Shown here in pieces: positions 26,134-35,500 of a stretch of DNA of 64,000 nucleotides; within the stretch, counting starts at the first letter, position 1; every line of letters starts with the position of its first letter. The position numbers were made by a program, and so were the translations under genes. This stretch comes from an uncultured Desulfovibrionaceae bacterium (GTDB taxonomy: Bacteria; Desulfobacterota; Desulfovibrionia; Desulfovibrionales; Desulfovibrionaceae): NCBI GenBank assembly GCA_949741925.1, contig CATJOY010000035.1, positions 1-64,000 of the forward strand. Direction: 5' to 3'. Under the pieces are notes generated by a model. The model saw only the letters and a program-made list of their open reading frames with translations, searched no databases and was not told the DNA's origin.

Positions 26134-26634
26134 ATGCACTTCAGCAGCATTCGAGATTCGCTGGATAAGGCGGCCGTCATACTTTTAAGCCAAGCTTGCG
26201 AACCTGAGTGCGAGGAGGAGTCGGCAAAACTCATTACTGCCTGCGTAGCCGGACTGCGCATGCTTTCCTCACACTGCGGGGAATATGACGACAAAGTACG
26301 TTATGGTCAAGATTATATCCGACACTTTCTGAAGGAGCTGGGGAATCTTTGCGCCAACGGCAAGGATGGCTTTACGCTGAACGAATGTCATGACGCGGCC
26401 TTTGCGCTGATGGAGGATATGGCGCTTTTTGTCCGGGAAAAGATGCTGCGCACGGGATTCGTGAATTGTCTGGAAGAAGAAAAGGCCCTGATCAACTTTT
26501 TTGAACAGTGCGGTTCCTGGGCGTTTGACGAACGTACCGTGCTGATGGATGACTATCATGTCAGGATGCCCGTCGCCGTTATGAAAGGCATGATCATGGA
26601 ATTGAAAGAATTAAAGGCAATCCGGACGAATTAG
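26134..26634 (+). CDS. Hypothetical helical protein
   Basis: I do not recognise this 166-residue protein. It is predicted all-helical, acidic, and has seven cysteines scattered through the sequence, without a CxxC pair or signal peptide, so it is probably cytoplasmic. AAAGGG lies 7 bases before the ATG at 26134. An ATG at 26128 is too close to that SD. It is divergent from the TPR lipoprotein gene and followed by a gap of about 330 bases. Confidence 0.55.
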   Translation: MHFSSIRDSLDKAAVILLSQACEPECEEESAKLITACVAGLRMLSSHCGEYDDKVRYGQDYIRHFLKELGNLCANGKDGFTLNECHDAAFALMEDMALFVREKMLRTGFVNCLEEEKALINFFEQCGSWAFDERTVLMDDYHVRMPVAVMKGMIMELKELKAIRTN

Positions 26635-26966
26635 GAGTAGTTTCGCAATAGATTTCTTCATCTCGAGCCTTCTTTTTCCCCTGATGGCCTCAGGCGGAAA
26701 AAACGATCCGGGAGTACGCTGAAGAGGCCTTCCCCTGTTTTTTCCGTCTTCCTTGCCCGGGAAAAGTGTTTGGCTTTCAGGGATGAAATATATTGAGAAA
26801 ATGCCCCTAGGAGTAAGGATCACTCTTCTTCATGCTTCAAACGTTTGGGAGGCGCTCCAGGTCCGCCAGCAGAGCGCCGAGGGATTCCCTCCTTCATATC
26901 TGCGCGACGGGCTGTCTTGCGTAAGCAGGCAAGAACAGGTATGCCGAAGAAAACGTGGAGCGCCTG
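26635..26966. other. Intergenic gap with a repeat-like stem-loop
   Basis: No gene is seen. A long stem (GGCGGAAAAAA 26693-26703 with TTTTTTCCGTC 26738-26748) belongs to the dispersed repeat described in the findings. Confidence 0.5.
26690..26748. repeat. Intergenic repeat copy B with inverted arms
   Basis: It begins with TCAGGCGGAAAA, shared with copies at 51531 and 51856, and closes with TTTTTTCCGTCTTCC, also found in the 51856 copy. The arms can form an 11-bp stem with one G-T pair. Confidence 0.5.
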
Positions 26967-28127
26967 ATGAGTGATCTTAGGACCCGTGCGCCTCAAGAGA
27001 CCGGACGCATTGCCGTCATGTTGCCCCGGTTCAGCCGGTATGGCGGAGTGGAGCAGTTTGCCTGGCGTCTGGCTGAAGGACTGGCGAAACGCGGTCATCA
27101 TGTGGATTTTATTTGTTCCCGGCAGGAGGTCGAGGCGCCCCCCGGCGTCACTGTGCTGCCGCAGGGGCGGCTCGGCCTTTTTCCCTCGTTGAAAATGCTC
27201 TGGTTTGCCTGGCGTGCGGAACATGTGCGCAGGCGCGGCGGTTATGATCTTAGCGTCAGCCTGGGCAAAACCTGGAATCAGGATATTCTGCGGGTTGGGG
27301 GCGGTCCGCTGCCTGTGTACCAGCGCCTTTCCCTCATGGCCTGGCCGCCAGGGCCATCCCGTTTTCTCAAACGAGCGCAACGTTTTTGTTCCCTGTCCAC
27401 CCAGTTGATTTTGGGCATTGAAAAACGTCAGTACGGCTGCCCGTGCCGTCTGGTTGCGGTATCCCATCTAGTTCGGGACTGGATCGTGGAAACCCACCCT
27501 GAACGCTCCCGTTCAGCCATTGATATTATTTACAACCGGCCCGACCTCTCCAGATTTTATCCACCCTCTCCTGAAGAGCGCCGCCGGGCCCGAGAGCAGC
27601 TGGGTATAGGCCCGGATGACAGGGCTGTTGGCGTGGCTACTACCAATTTCAGGCTTAAGGGCGTGGGGCCTTTGATCGAGAGCATGGCACAACTCCCGGA
27701 GCATGTGAAACTGTTTGTGGCCGGGGGCAGGGATGCCCGCTTTTATCGCAAACTGGCCGGGCGGCTTGGCGTAGCGGGCAGGGTGCACTTTCTCGGCAAG
27801 GTGACGGAAATGCCCGCTTTTTACCAGGCCCTGGATCTCTTTAGCCTACCCACGTACTACGATGCCTGCGCCAACGCCACCTTAGAGGCCTTGGCCAGCG
27901 GCCTGCGCGTGATCACTTCTGCTGTGAACGGGGCGGCCTATTTCCTGCCCCCTGAGAATGTCACCACGCAGCCTGCTGATCCTGGGGAACTGGCCCGAAT
28001 GATCGCCGGACTTCTGGAACGGCCGTCGCCAGCGCCGTTTTCCTGGCCCGCGGCTGTGCCCTCCGGTTTGGAAGCCTTTATGGATTTGGTTGAAGAGGAG
28101 CTGGAGCACAAGAGGGCCGGGAAATAG
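26967..28127 (+). CDS. GT4-type glycosyltransferase (WaaG-like)
   Basis: The 386-residue protein has two Rossmann-like halves of the GT-B fold. The N-terminal part has YGGVEQFAWRLAEGLAKRGH. The C-terminal part has the donor site F-S-L-P-T-Y-Y-D-A-C-A-N-A-T-L-E-A-L-A-S-G, where E-A-L is the EX7E-like region. It resembles lipopolysaccharide core glucosyltransferases such as WaaG. The acceptor and sugar are not predictable. ATG at 26967 with GGAG upstream is preferred over a GTG at 26955. No other LPS genes flank it. Confidence 0.82.
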   Translation: MSDLRTRAPQETGRIAVMLPRFSRYGGVEQFAWRLAEGLAKRGHHVDFICSRQEVEAPPGVTVLPQGRLGLFPSLKMLWFAWRAEHVRRRGGYDLSVSLGKTWNQDILRVGGGPLPVYQRLSLMAWPPGPSRFLKRAQRFCSLSTQLILGIEKRQYGCPCRLVAVSHLVRDWIVETHPERSRSAIDIIYNRPDLSRFYPPSPEERRRAREQLGIGPDDRAVGVATTNFRLKGVGPLIESMAQLPEHVKLFVAGGRDARFYRKLAGRLGVAGRVHFLGKVTEMPAFYQALDLFSLPTYYDACANATLEALASGLRVITSAVNGAAYFLPPENVTTQPADPGELARMIAGLLERPSPAPFSWPAAVPSGLEAFMDLVEEELEHKRAGK

Positions 28128-28389
28128 GGAGTAAGTTCCTTTAAACCTGCTATATCTATATGGAGGGTACTGCCTCGAATCCTGCCGGAGGCATGCTGCC
28201 CGCCCGATGCCATCGCCCTCTATGGGGCGGCTCACCCACAGCACCGCCCGGAAGCTTGGGGAGAGGGAAGAAGCGTTCTCCTGCCCAGGGTTCGTGGGAG
28301 GGGAGCCGCCACCCTGTTTCCCTTTGCCCCCCGCCGGGGAACAATCCTCTCCTGAACTTTTCGGATACGCATGCACCTCGGGTATGTCT

Positions 28390-29265
28390 TCATGCTTCCG
28401 GGAGCATTCGTGTCAGTTCCCAGGCGGCCATACGGCGTACCGCGGGGCAGAAGAGCATACCCAAGTGGCCGGAGAGGGGCGTTAGCCGAAACTGCCAGCC
28501 GGGAGAGGTGGGGACTAGGCCCGATGGGGGCAAGACCATAGTATCAGCGGCACTGGCAAGGGCGACGCAGGGAATGGAACGAGGCTTCTCACGGCGTTCG
28601 AGTTCGGCAAAAAAGGGATCGCCGGGCATCAGGCGTCTGCCCAACCGTTCCGGAGCCAGCGCTCCCATTTTGCTCCCCCGGTGGGGCGTGCCCAAGGTCA
28701 GCACGCCGGAAATACGGTGTTCATGGCCTTCGTTGAGCCAGGCCCGGATGAGCAATCCCCCCAGACTGTGCCCGATCAGCAGGGGTTTTTCTCCGGGGTA
28801 CAGGGCTTCCATCTCTTGGATAGCCTTTTCTACGTCAGCGGCTAAATCTTCAGGAGAAGCGGCAACGCTTCGGTAGCTGATGGCCTTGCTTCGCCTGAAG
28901 CCCGCCTTGGCAAGGGTACGGCGCATAAAATACCAGGCTGAGGCGTTGTGGTAGAGGCCGTGGATGAGCAAAACCGGCGGAGCGGTGTTTTCAACCTGTT
29001 CAGAGTTCTTGCTGTTTTTTCTAAAACGGGTCGAAGAGGCCGCTTGCAGCGTGTGGAACACAAACGCTAGAGGCGCCACCAGGGTTCCAAAGAGCGCAAG
29101 GAGAAAAATTGTGGTTCTGCCGCGGAGATCCGGTGGTAGGGTCGGGATATCTTCGCAAGGGTTGTTGAGGCTCTCATACCAATAAAACAGGGTGCTGCAG
29201 AATATCGTGCCCAGAAAGGAGGCAACAACACCAAAAAGAATCAGCAGAAGGAGCAGAAACAGCAT
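28390..29265 (-). CDS. Membrane-anchored alpha/beta hydrolase (lipase-like)
   Basis: The 291-residue protein has two N-terminal membrane segments (about residues 1-25 and 50-72) and an alpha/beta hydrolase domain. The oxyanion-hole region is LLIHGLYHNASAW, the nucleophile elbow is GHSLGG, an acid candidate lies in S-A-A-D-T, and the His in L-S-G-H-L-G. TLGTPHRGS is typical of triacylglycerol lipases and PGAP1-like esterases. The substrate is unknown. SD GGAGGC precedes the ATG. It is oriented away from the exported protein at 29600. Confidence 0.8.
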   Translation of the reverse strand: MLFLLLLLILFGVVASFLGTIFCSTLFYWYESLNNPCEDIPTLPPDLRGRTTIFLLALFGTLVAPLAFVFHTLQAASSTRFRKNSKNSEQVENTAPPVLLIHGLYHNASAWYFMRRTLAKAGFRRSKAISYRSVAASPEDLAADVEKAIQEMEALYPGEKPLLIGHSLGGLLIRAWLNEGHEHRISGVLTLGTPHRGSKMGALAPERLGRRLMPGDPFFAELERREKPRSIPCVALASAADTMVLPPSGLVPTSPGWQFRLTPLSGHLGMLFCPAVRRMAAWELTRMLPEA

Positions 29266-29599
29266 GGAGCCTCCGGTAGGCCGCCCTCTCGGCGGCGGTT
29301 CGGCCGGGCGGTTTTCCCGGCAGTCAACACAGTGGCGGCATACAAGCCCTGAACCGGCTTCAGCCGACCCCTAAGCCCAATGGCGGAACGAGTTGTTTTC
29401 CGGCGAGCTCCAGGGTTTATAGAGCACAATATCGGTCTTGACCTGAAACGTGGAGGCACGTATCTTCCCACGATCCCGGCAACTTCGGGAGTCGCGCTTC
29501 TCCCGCATTGATCGTTTCCCGTCGGAGAACGCGGCGGGTACAGGTTCTTTGCCTGCACAGGCAGTATACATCAATTTTTTCTCAAGGCGAATACTCGAT
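29266..29599. other. Divergent intergenic region
   Basis: It separates the lipase-like gene (-) from the exported protein gene (+). An open frame runs through it into the latter but has no SD. I see no repeat or RNA gene and cannot place promoters reliably. Confidence 0.5.
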
Positions 29600-30796
29600 A
29601 TGCATTTTTATATTTTTTCATATTTCAAATGGTTGGCGTCTTCTGCCATAGGTATTGGGCTTTTTGTGTTGGCGGCCGCGGCAAGTCTTCCGGGGCATGC
29701 TGCCGCCGCGAATGGCGGCATTCCGCCCGCTGTGGAAAAGGCTATCGGGGCTATCCTAGCATCGCGGGGTCCTGAAGCGCCTTTGCCCGATGCCTCGACC
29801 ATGAAGGTCTTTTTGGATTATGTCATGTCCCCGGTCAATCCTGTGCAGCCTTCGGGCGAAGCCGTGTACCCGGCCAAACGGAGCAAAGAAGGGCACGGCA
29901 TCTATTGGCGTGCGGTCATCAACGCCCCGTTGAAAAAGGTGTTGCGCTATCTTTACGATCCCAAGCTGCCTGGCGAGGTTGCCTACCCGGCTTCACTGCG
30001 TGTGCAACGATGGCTCCCCGGTAGCCCCTTTGCGAATCTCTCTCCCGGGCTGTGGGAACGGCTCGGCCAGAACAAGGAGCGTCCCTTTGCCGTGCGCGGC
30101 GTGGAGTTTGAGGAAATAACCCCGGATACGTTTAGCGGAGCGTATTACAGCTATACGATGGACCGCCTGTTCATCCTGACGGAAAATGAAGGCCGCCAGG
30201 CCCTGGTGACTGTATCCTGGCAAAAGGATCGTTCCGCTGTCGGTAAAAAAGCTGTACCTATTGGCCCCTATGAAAACTGGGATTTTGTCTATTCTGGAGC
30301 CCCCGGCACCCTGGCCTCCGGCATTGGCTGGGCGGATACCTATATGTACGCCTCCTGTGCCATCATCGTGTTTTATGAAGATTCCCCCGGCAGCAATGTA
30401 ACCCGTTATGCGGTTTTTAAGTGGCTTGACGCCGGGTGGAGCGGCATGAATATGGTGAAGCGCAACCATATTGAAGATGGAGCCCGGCGTTCCTTTTCCG
30501 GTTTGAAGGCCTTTGTGGAATCGAACAAGCTTCCCCCGGCCGAGGAGATAGTTTCCTATGTCGCCGGCTTGCGGGCCATGGATGAGGAGGCCTTGCGCAA
30601 GAAATTTGCGCCCTATGCCGCCAAAGTTTCCGCGGCTGCTGCACAGAACGAGGTGCTGCGTAGTGCCGACTTCCAGAAGGTTATTGCCGACAATGGCTAC
30701 GGAAACAGCCTTTCCAAAGAAGAGCTGATTTCCGCCTTGAGCGTTGCCTGGATTAAGGAAAAATTGGGTAGACCCCTGTTAGCCGGGCCGCTGTGA
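29600..30796 (+). CDS. Exported protein of unknown function
   Basis: The 398-residue protein begins with a clear signal peptide (about residues 1-37, ending AAAAN). The body has a segment that could be an SRPBCC/START-like fold (about residues 95-300: R-A-V-I-N-A-P-L-K-K-V-L-R-Y-L-Y-D, then several beta-like strands rich in Tyr and Trp). That is a weak guess. AAGGCG lies upstream of the ATG at 29600. Its stop overlaps the GTG of the next gene (GTGA), so the two are coupled. Confidence 0.6.
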   Translation: MHFYIFSYFKWLASSAIGIGLFVLAAAASLPGHAAAANGGIPPAVEKAIGAILASRGPEAPLPDASTMKVFLDYVMSPVNPVQPSGEAVYPAKRSKEGHGIYWRAVINAPLKKVLRYLYDPKLPGEVAYPASLRVQRWLPGSPFANLSPGLWERLGQNKERPFAVRGVEFEEITPDTFSGAYYSYTMDRLFILTENEGRQALVTVSWQKDRSAVGKKAVPIGPYENWDFVYSGAPGTLASGIGWADTYMYASCAIIVFYEDSPGSNVTRYAVFKWLDAGWSGMNMVKRNHIEDGARRSFSGLKAFVESNKLPPAEEIVSYVAGLRAMDEEALRKKFAPYAAKVSAAAAQNEVLRSADFQKVIADNGYGNSLSKEELISALSVAWIKEKLGRPLLAGPL

Positions 30797-31716
30797 GCAA
30801 GGGCGTGATCGATCAGGAGCGTAATTGCGCGGAGGGCTTGAACTTGCCGGCGGATACACTGCCGGAAGCCCCGTTTTTCCCGGCTGGTCTCAACCTCGTG
30901 GAGGACAGGGCCTTTGCCGTTGCCTATGAGAGTATATCGCCGGAGCAACGGGGAGCGCTCAAAGTGGCCATCGCTCGGCTTGGGGCGGTTTATGGCTCCC
31001 CGGATAGGCTTGGGGAAGAACGGCGGTGCAGCCTACGCCAGGGGGTTGATATTCTTGAGCGGTCCCGTCCGGTGGATTGGGCCGCGCTGTTTTGGTCCGA
31101 AGAGTTTACCAGCCCCTCGCAGCTTTTGGCCGCGCTGCTTCCGGCCATCCTTGCGGGAGTTCCGGATATTCTGGCCTGCCGGGTGCGCGGAACGGCCAAA
31201 AGTTCGCCGTTTCCCCCGGCGCAGCTCGTCGCTCTTGAACTGGCCGGTCAGGAGTCGGTAGCCGAAGTCGGGCCGGAGATGCTCGGCGATGTGCTGCGAC
31301 AGATCGCTCAGGGGAACACAAGTGGTCGCATTATCCTGTTGGGATCGGGGCTACGGGAGGTTGATCCGTTGGTCGCTCTTCCCGGAGAGGCCGAAGGGCG
31401 GATTGCGGTATGGCGGCGTTGCGCACAACAGCGCATCGGCCTAAGCGCCGGGGTTGTGGGGGCGCAGGCCGTTTCGCCCTCAGCAGACCTGCTGGCTTTT
31501 GCCCATAGCGGGGCCTTCTTTCACGAGCAGTGCTCCCCGGATATGATGCCGGATGCGACGCTGCATGCTATATTCTGCGGGGCGGAAGAGGCCGGGGCAT
31601 GGCTCGGGAGCGCACCGTTGGTATTGACGCCGGGCCAGGAAAGCTGCTGGCTTTGGCCGGACTTGGAGCCCGGCTTTTTCCGGGAACGGCGTATTTCCCT
31701 TATTGGTCCAGCCTGA
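30793..31716 (+). CDS. Hypothetical protein, possibly dehydrogenase-like
   Basis: The 307-residue protein starts at GTG 30793, overlapping the previous stop. It has no signal peptide and is probably cytoplasmic. The segment A-A-L-L-P-A-I-L-A-G-V-P-D-I-L-A-C and a later G-R-I-I-L-L-G recall the nucleotide-fold part of histidinol-dehydrogenase relatives, but the histidinol-dehydrogenase catalytic motifs are not visible. I would not assign activity. Coupling to an exported partner of unknown function is its clearest clue. Confidence 0.5.
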   Translation: MSKGVIDQERNCAEGLNLPADTLPEAPFFPAGLNLVEDRAFAVAYESISPEQRGALKVAIARLGAVYGSPDRLGEERRCSLRQGVDILERSRPVDWAALFWSEEFTSPSQLLAALLPAILAGVPDILACRVRGTAKSSPFPPAQLVALELAGQESVAEVGPEMLGDVLRQIAQGNTSGRIILLGSGLREVDPLVALPGEAEGRIAVWRRCAQQRIGLSAGVVGAQAVSPSADLLAFAHSGAFFHEQCSPDMMPDATLHAIFCGAEEAGAWLGSAPLVLTPGQESCWLWPDLEPGFFRERRISLIGPA

Positions 31717-31822
31717 TCAGCCTGTTGTTGGCTGTTTTTTGCTGAACCACCTCCGGTTTTTGGCATGCAGCACTGTTTTGGAAGGCATATCTGTTTGAGA
31801 GGGAACCTGGCATTACCCTCGA

Positions 31823-31846
31823 GGCTCTTGCTGAAGAGCCTTGTTT
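31823..31846 (+). terminator. Probable terminator before the EF-G gene
   Basis: GGCTCTT (31823-31829) pairs with AAGAGCC (31834-31840) around GCTG, followed by TTGTTT. It lies between the hypothetical gene and the EF-G paralogue. Confidence 0.5.
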
Positions 31847-31885
31847 AAAGCCCCTTCTTGATAATTGGAATCATGCGGAGGCTCT

Positions 31886-33916
31886 ATGCCACGACGGAAC
31901 ATCGGAATCATCGCCCATATTGATGCCGGCAAGACCACGCTTTCCGAGAGGATGCTTTTTTATACGGAGAGCATTCACCGCATGGGCGAAGTGCACGAAG
32001 GCGCGGCGACCATGGATTTTCTGCCCGAGGAGCAGGACCGGGGCATTACCATTGCCTCGGCCTGCACTACCTGCACCTGGGGGGATACGACCATCAACCT
32101 GATTGATACGCCGGGCCATGTGGATTTCACCATGGAGGTAGAACGAGCCTTGCGTGTGCTGGATGGGGCTGTCGGCGTTTTTTGTGCCGTGGCCGGGGTA
32201 GAGCCGCAGTCGGAAACAGTCTGGCGGCAATCCGAGAAATTTGCCGTGCCCAAATTGGTCTTTATCAACAAAATGGATCGTCCCGGAGCCTCGTTTGCCT
32301 CAGTGTTGGCCGCCCTGGCGGATCGGTTGCACGTCCGGCCGGTGCCCGTAGTTATTCCTTTGGGCGCCGAAGAGAACTTTGCCGGCGTGTTGGATCTTCT
32401 GAGTCGCGAGAAGTTGTTTTTTGATCAAGCCGACCAGGGCCGCACGGTAACGCGTTCCCCCTTTGGCCCGGAGGAAGAGGCGCTGGCCGCTCCTTGGCTG
32501 GATACCCTGCTTGAAGCCGCTGCGGATGAAGATGATCTGATTATGGAGGCCGTTCTTTCCGGTGAGAGCGTGCCGCCGGAAGCCCTGCGCGCCACCGTGC
32601 GCAAGGCGACTCTGGCCCGGCGCATTGTGCCTGTTTTTGCGGGCTCGGCTTTGCGCAACATCGGCGTGCAACCGTTGCTGGATGGCATACGCGATTTTTT
32701 ACCCGCTCCCGAGGATGTTGCGGCTCCATTGGCTATACTTCCCGCCAAAGGCAACCCCGTCGGGCAGGAGCAGGAAACGATTGCTGTCCCCTGTACTCCT
32801 GAAGCTCCGTTGTGTGCCCTGGTCTTCAAGGTAATTATGGAAGGCGGCCGGAGTCTTTCTCTCTTACGGCTTTACGCCGGAACGCTTCGAGAGGGTATGG
32901 CCCTGGTCAACGTCTCCCGAGGCAAGCTGGAAAAATGCGGTCGGGTCTTTCGGCTGCTGGCCCACCAGCGGGAGCATATTGCCTCCGCATCGGCTGGAGA
33001 TATTGTGGCCGTACAGGGATTGCGCTCGGCTAGGACCGGGGATAGCATAACTAGCCCGGAGTATCCCCTGTTGTTGGAAAATATCGACGCCTACACCCCG
33101 GTTATATCCTTGGCTCTGGAGGTCAAAAATACTGAGGAGGGCAAAAAACTTGATGACGCGTTGGAGCGGGCTCTCCTGGAAGATCCTACCCTGCGCCTGG
33201 AACTGGATGATGTTTCGGGGCAGCGTTTGCTTTCGGGCATGGGGGAGCTGCATCTGGAAGTGCTTCTGGATCGTTTGCGCCGGGAATACGGCGTCTCTCC
33301 CCGGGTAGGCAATCCCCGGGTGGTCCACCGAGAAAGCATCCGGGGAGAAGCGGAGGAAACAGGAGAATTTGATCGAGAGTTGGGCGATCAGCGGCATTAC
33401 GGCTTTGTCTCTGTGCAGGTTGCCCCTAGGGAGCGGGGTGAAGGGAATCGGATCTCCTTTGCCGATCTCGGCGAAGGCTGGCAACCGTTATTGATGGAGG
33501 CGGTTCGGCAGGGGCTGGATGATGCCTTGAATTGTGGCCCCTTGGGCTATGCTGTTGAGGATGTGGCAGTGACACTGCTCCGTTTGGAGCGCAAGGAGGG
33601 CCTTGCCACAGCTCCCGGCTTCCGTATGGCGGCAGCCATGGCCTTGAAGCAGGCCTTACAGGCAGCAGGAGGCATTCTTCTGGAACCCGTTATGGATGTG
33701 GATATCAGCGTGCCTGAACCCCAGGTGGGAGCCGTTGTTTCTCTGCTGGGCAGCCGTGGCGGCAAAGTTGAGGAGATCCGGGATGAAGGCGGGCAGACGT
33801 TGATCCGGGCCGGGGCGCCTATGCGGGGGCTTTTTGGCTTCGCCACGGCCTTGCGTTCGGCTACCCAAGGCAGGGCAGGCTTTCAATTACGTTTTGCCCG
33901 ATTCGATAGAAGCTAG
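31886..33916 (+). CDS. Elongation factor G paralogue
   Basis: This 676-residue translational GTPase has the full EF-G layout: G1 A-H-I-D-A-G-K-T-T, switch RGITI, G3 DTPGHVDF, G4 NKMD, then domains II-V. It is shorter than a standard EF-G (about 690-705) and stands alone rather than in an rpsL-rpsG-fusA operon, so it is likely a second EF-G rather than the main translocase. A role in translocation, recycling or stress is possible. SD GGAGG precedes the ATG at 31886. Confidence 0.85.
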   Translation: MPRRNIGIIAHIDAGKTTLSERMLFYTESIHRMGEVHEGAATMDFLPEEQDRGITIASACTTCTWGDTTINLIDTPGHVDFTMEVERALRVLDGAVGVFCAVAGVEPQSETVWRQSEKFAVPKLVFINKMDRPGASFASVLAALADRLHVRPVPVVIPLGAEENFAGVLDLLSREKLFFDQADQGRTVTRSPFGPEEEALAAPWLDTLLEAAADEDDLIMEAVLSGESVPPEALRATVRKATLARRIVPVFAGSALRNIGVQPLLDGIRDFLPAPEDVAAPLAILPAKGNPVGQEQETIAVPCTPEAPLCALVFKVIMEGGRSLSLLRLYAGTLREGMALVNVSRGKLEKCGRVFRLLAHQREHIASASAGDIVAVQGLRSARTGDSITSPEYPLLLENIDAYTPVISLALEVKNTEEGKKLDDALERALLEDPTLRLELDDVSGQRLLSGMGELHLEVLLDRLRREYGVSPRVGNPRVVHRESIRGEAEETGEFDRELGDQRHYGFVSVQVAPRERGEGNRISFADLGEGWQPLLMEAVRQGLDDALNCGPLGYAVEDVAVTLLRLERKEGLATAPGFRMAAAMALKQALQAAGGILLEPVMDVDISVPEPQVGAVVSLLGSRGGKVEEIRDEGGQTLIRAGAPMRGLFGFATALRSATQGRAGFQLRFARFDRS

Positions 33917-34158
33917 GGTAGCGCGAAAAAAATTTTATCCGGGAAAGGCGGATTTTCTCCCTGGCACGGAAGAGGGTAAACAGCGGATAAAGGCGATTGG
34001 GCATACATTGAGCGTGGTTGTTTCTCGGCTAATGCTGCCCCAGGGAATAGGTAGCTTTCAGGAGAATGGTATTGGCCCTATTCTCTGTACCGTTGTTCTG
34101 GATGCCCCCGGTGGCCGGGCCTTGCCCTGGCCGTACCAGCGAGAGAAGGCGAAATACC

Positions 34159-35031
34159 ATGGAAGTTTATTGCGAGGATGCCGCGCAAGGCACATCCGGA
34201 TCTGCTGGAGGAAGCCGGGGAGAGGCGAGGCCTCCTGCCAAGAGAAGCTTGGGGCAGAACTATCTGCGCGATCCGGAGGTTACTCGGCGTATTGTCGCCG
34301 CCTTGAAGGCGGAACCCGGCGATAGCCTGATCGAGATCGGCCCCGGCCCTGGAGCTCTGACGGGTCATCTCCTTGCCGGCGCACCGGAGCGCCTTGTTCT
34401 GGTCGAAAAAGACCATGCTTGGGCTTTTGCCCGGAGAGAAACCCTGCGGGAATTCCCAGGGGTATCCGGCGGCGTGATCTTGGCGGACGCCCTGGAACTG
34501 GCCTGGGAAAGGGTGCGCGGTCCCTGGAAAATTATCGGCAATCTGCCGTACAATGTGGCCTCGCCGTTGATGTGGGAAATTTTCAGCCGGGCGGGATTTT
34601 CCAGGGCTGTATTTATGATCCAGAAAGAAGTGGGTGAGAGGATTGCGGCTTCTCCCGGCAGCCGCGCTTATGGGGCATTGAGTGTTTGGTTGCAGAGTTT
34701 TGCCCGGCCGCAACTGGAATGTATCGTACCGCCCCAGGCGTTCTACCCTCGCCCCAAGGTCTATTCGGCCGTGCTTTCCTTTACGCCGCTTTCGAGAGAG
34801 GGAACCGGAAGCCTGCCGCCGCCACCGGCCCTAAAGCCCGTTCTGGCCGACTTGATTAGACGTTGCTTTCAACAGCGGCGGAAGCAACTCGGCACTATTT
34901 TACGGGAGGCGCGCGGGGAAGCCGGATTGTGGGAAAAAAGCGGCATTGATCCGGTTTTGCGGCCAGAAAATTTGAGCCCCGGAGATTTTCTCAGGCTGGC
35001 TCTTGTGTTTTCACAAAGGATTTCCTTATAA
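34159..35031 (+). CDS. ksgA: 16S rRNA dimethyladenosine transferase KsgA
   Basis: KsgA dimethylates two adjacent adenosines near the 3' end of 16S rRNA. The 290-residue protein has LGQNYLRD, the SAM motif IEIGPGPGALT, the acidic V-E-K-D loop and the catalytic NLPYN. The C-terminus has R-R-K-Q-L-G-T. A 30-residue Gly/Ser-rich N-terminal extension precedes the domain. The start at 34159 is chosen because the open frame further left has no SD and no homologous look. It lies 240 bases after the EF-G gene. Confidence 0.94.
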   Translation: MEVYCEDAAQGTSGSAGGSRGEARPPAKRSLGQNYLRDPEVTRRIVAALKAEPGDSLIEIGPGPGALTGHLLAGAPERLVLVEKDHAWAFARRETLREFPGVSGGVILADALELAWERVRGPWKIIGNLPYNVASPLMWEIFSRAGFSRAVFMIQKEVGERIAASPGSRAYGALSVWLQSFARPQLECIVPPQAFYPRPKVYSAVLSFTPLSREGTGSLPPPPALKPVLADLIRRCFQQRRKQLGTILREARGEAGLWEKSGIDPVLRPENLSPGDFLRLALVFSQRISL

Positions 35032-35095
35032 GGCCGTTGATCGGGGCGCTCCTCCCTGCTTTGCCTTTTCTGGAAAGGCGCTCTGGCGGGATTCT

Positions 35096-35116
35096 GGGGG
35101 AGAGTAGCACTCCCCC
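35096..35116 (+). terminator. Terminator-like hairpin after ksgA
   Basis: GGGGGAG (35096-35102) pairs with CTCCCCC (35110-35116). No T tract follows, so it may be a weak or Rho-aided terminator. Confidence 0.4.
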
Positions 35117-35166
35117 CGGTTGTGGAAGGCGCTCGGGGCAGCCTACCCCGATAGCGCGAAAAATAC

Positions 35167-35194
35167 TTGCTTTTTATTTGTGATAGAGTAGAGT
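35167..35194 (+). promoter_or_regulatory. Possible promoter of rpsU
   Basis: TTGCTT (35167-35172) and TAGAGT (35189-35194) are separated by 16 bases in a locally AT-rich window, 87 bases before the rpsU start. Confidence 0.4.
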
Positions 35195-35280
35195 AACACG
35201 TTTTCTCTTGCCGGGTGCTCAGTGCTCCGCAAGATGATCCGGTTTCAGTACGGAAATATGACGCAGGGGAGGTGAGGCAA

Positions 35281-35484
35281 TTGCCCGGAGTGTATCTCAA
35301 CGATGATGAGTACAGCTTTGATATAGCGCTCAGGCGTTTCAAGAAGCAGGTTGAAAAGGCCGGCATTCTTTCGGAAATGAAAAAACGTCAGCATTATGAG
35401 AAGCCCAGCGTCATGCGGAAAAAGAAAAAAGCTGCGGCGCGCAAGCGTTTGCTGAAAAAGATCAGAAAAATGAATATGGCCTGA
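35281..35484 (+). CDS. rpsU: Ribosomal protein bS21
   Basis: bS21 is a small-subunit protein near the anti-SD end of 16S rRNA. I start it at TTG 35281, giving a 67-residue protein beginning (M)PGVYL, as in Desulfovibrio relatives. GGAGGTGA sits at the proper distance and no ATG is usable nearby. Family blocks [16 protein letters not shown] and H-Y-E-K-P-S are clear, and the Lys/Arg-rich C-terminus is complete. It is the head of the macromolecular-synthesis-like string to rpoD. Confidence 0.93.
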   Translation: MPGVYLNDDEYSFDIALRRFKKQVEKAGILSEMKKRQHYEKPSVMRKKKKAAARKRLLKKIRKMNMA

Positions 35485-35500
35485 TCCTTCAGGAGCGTGT

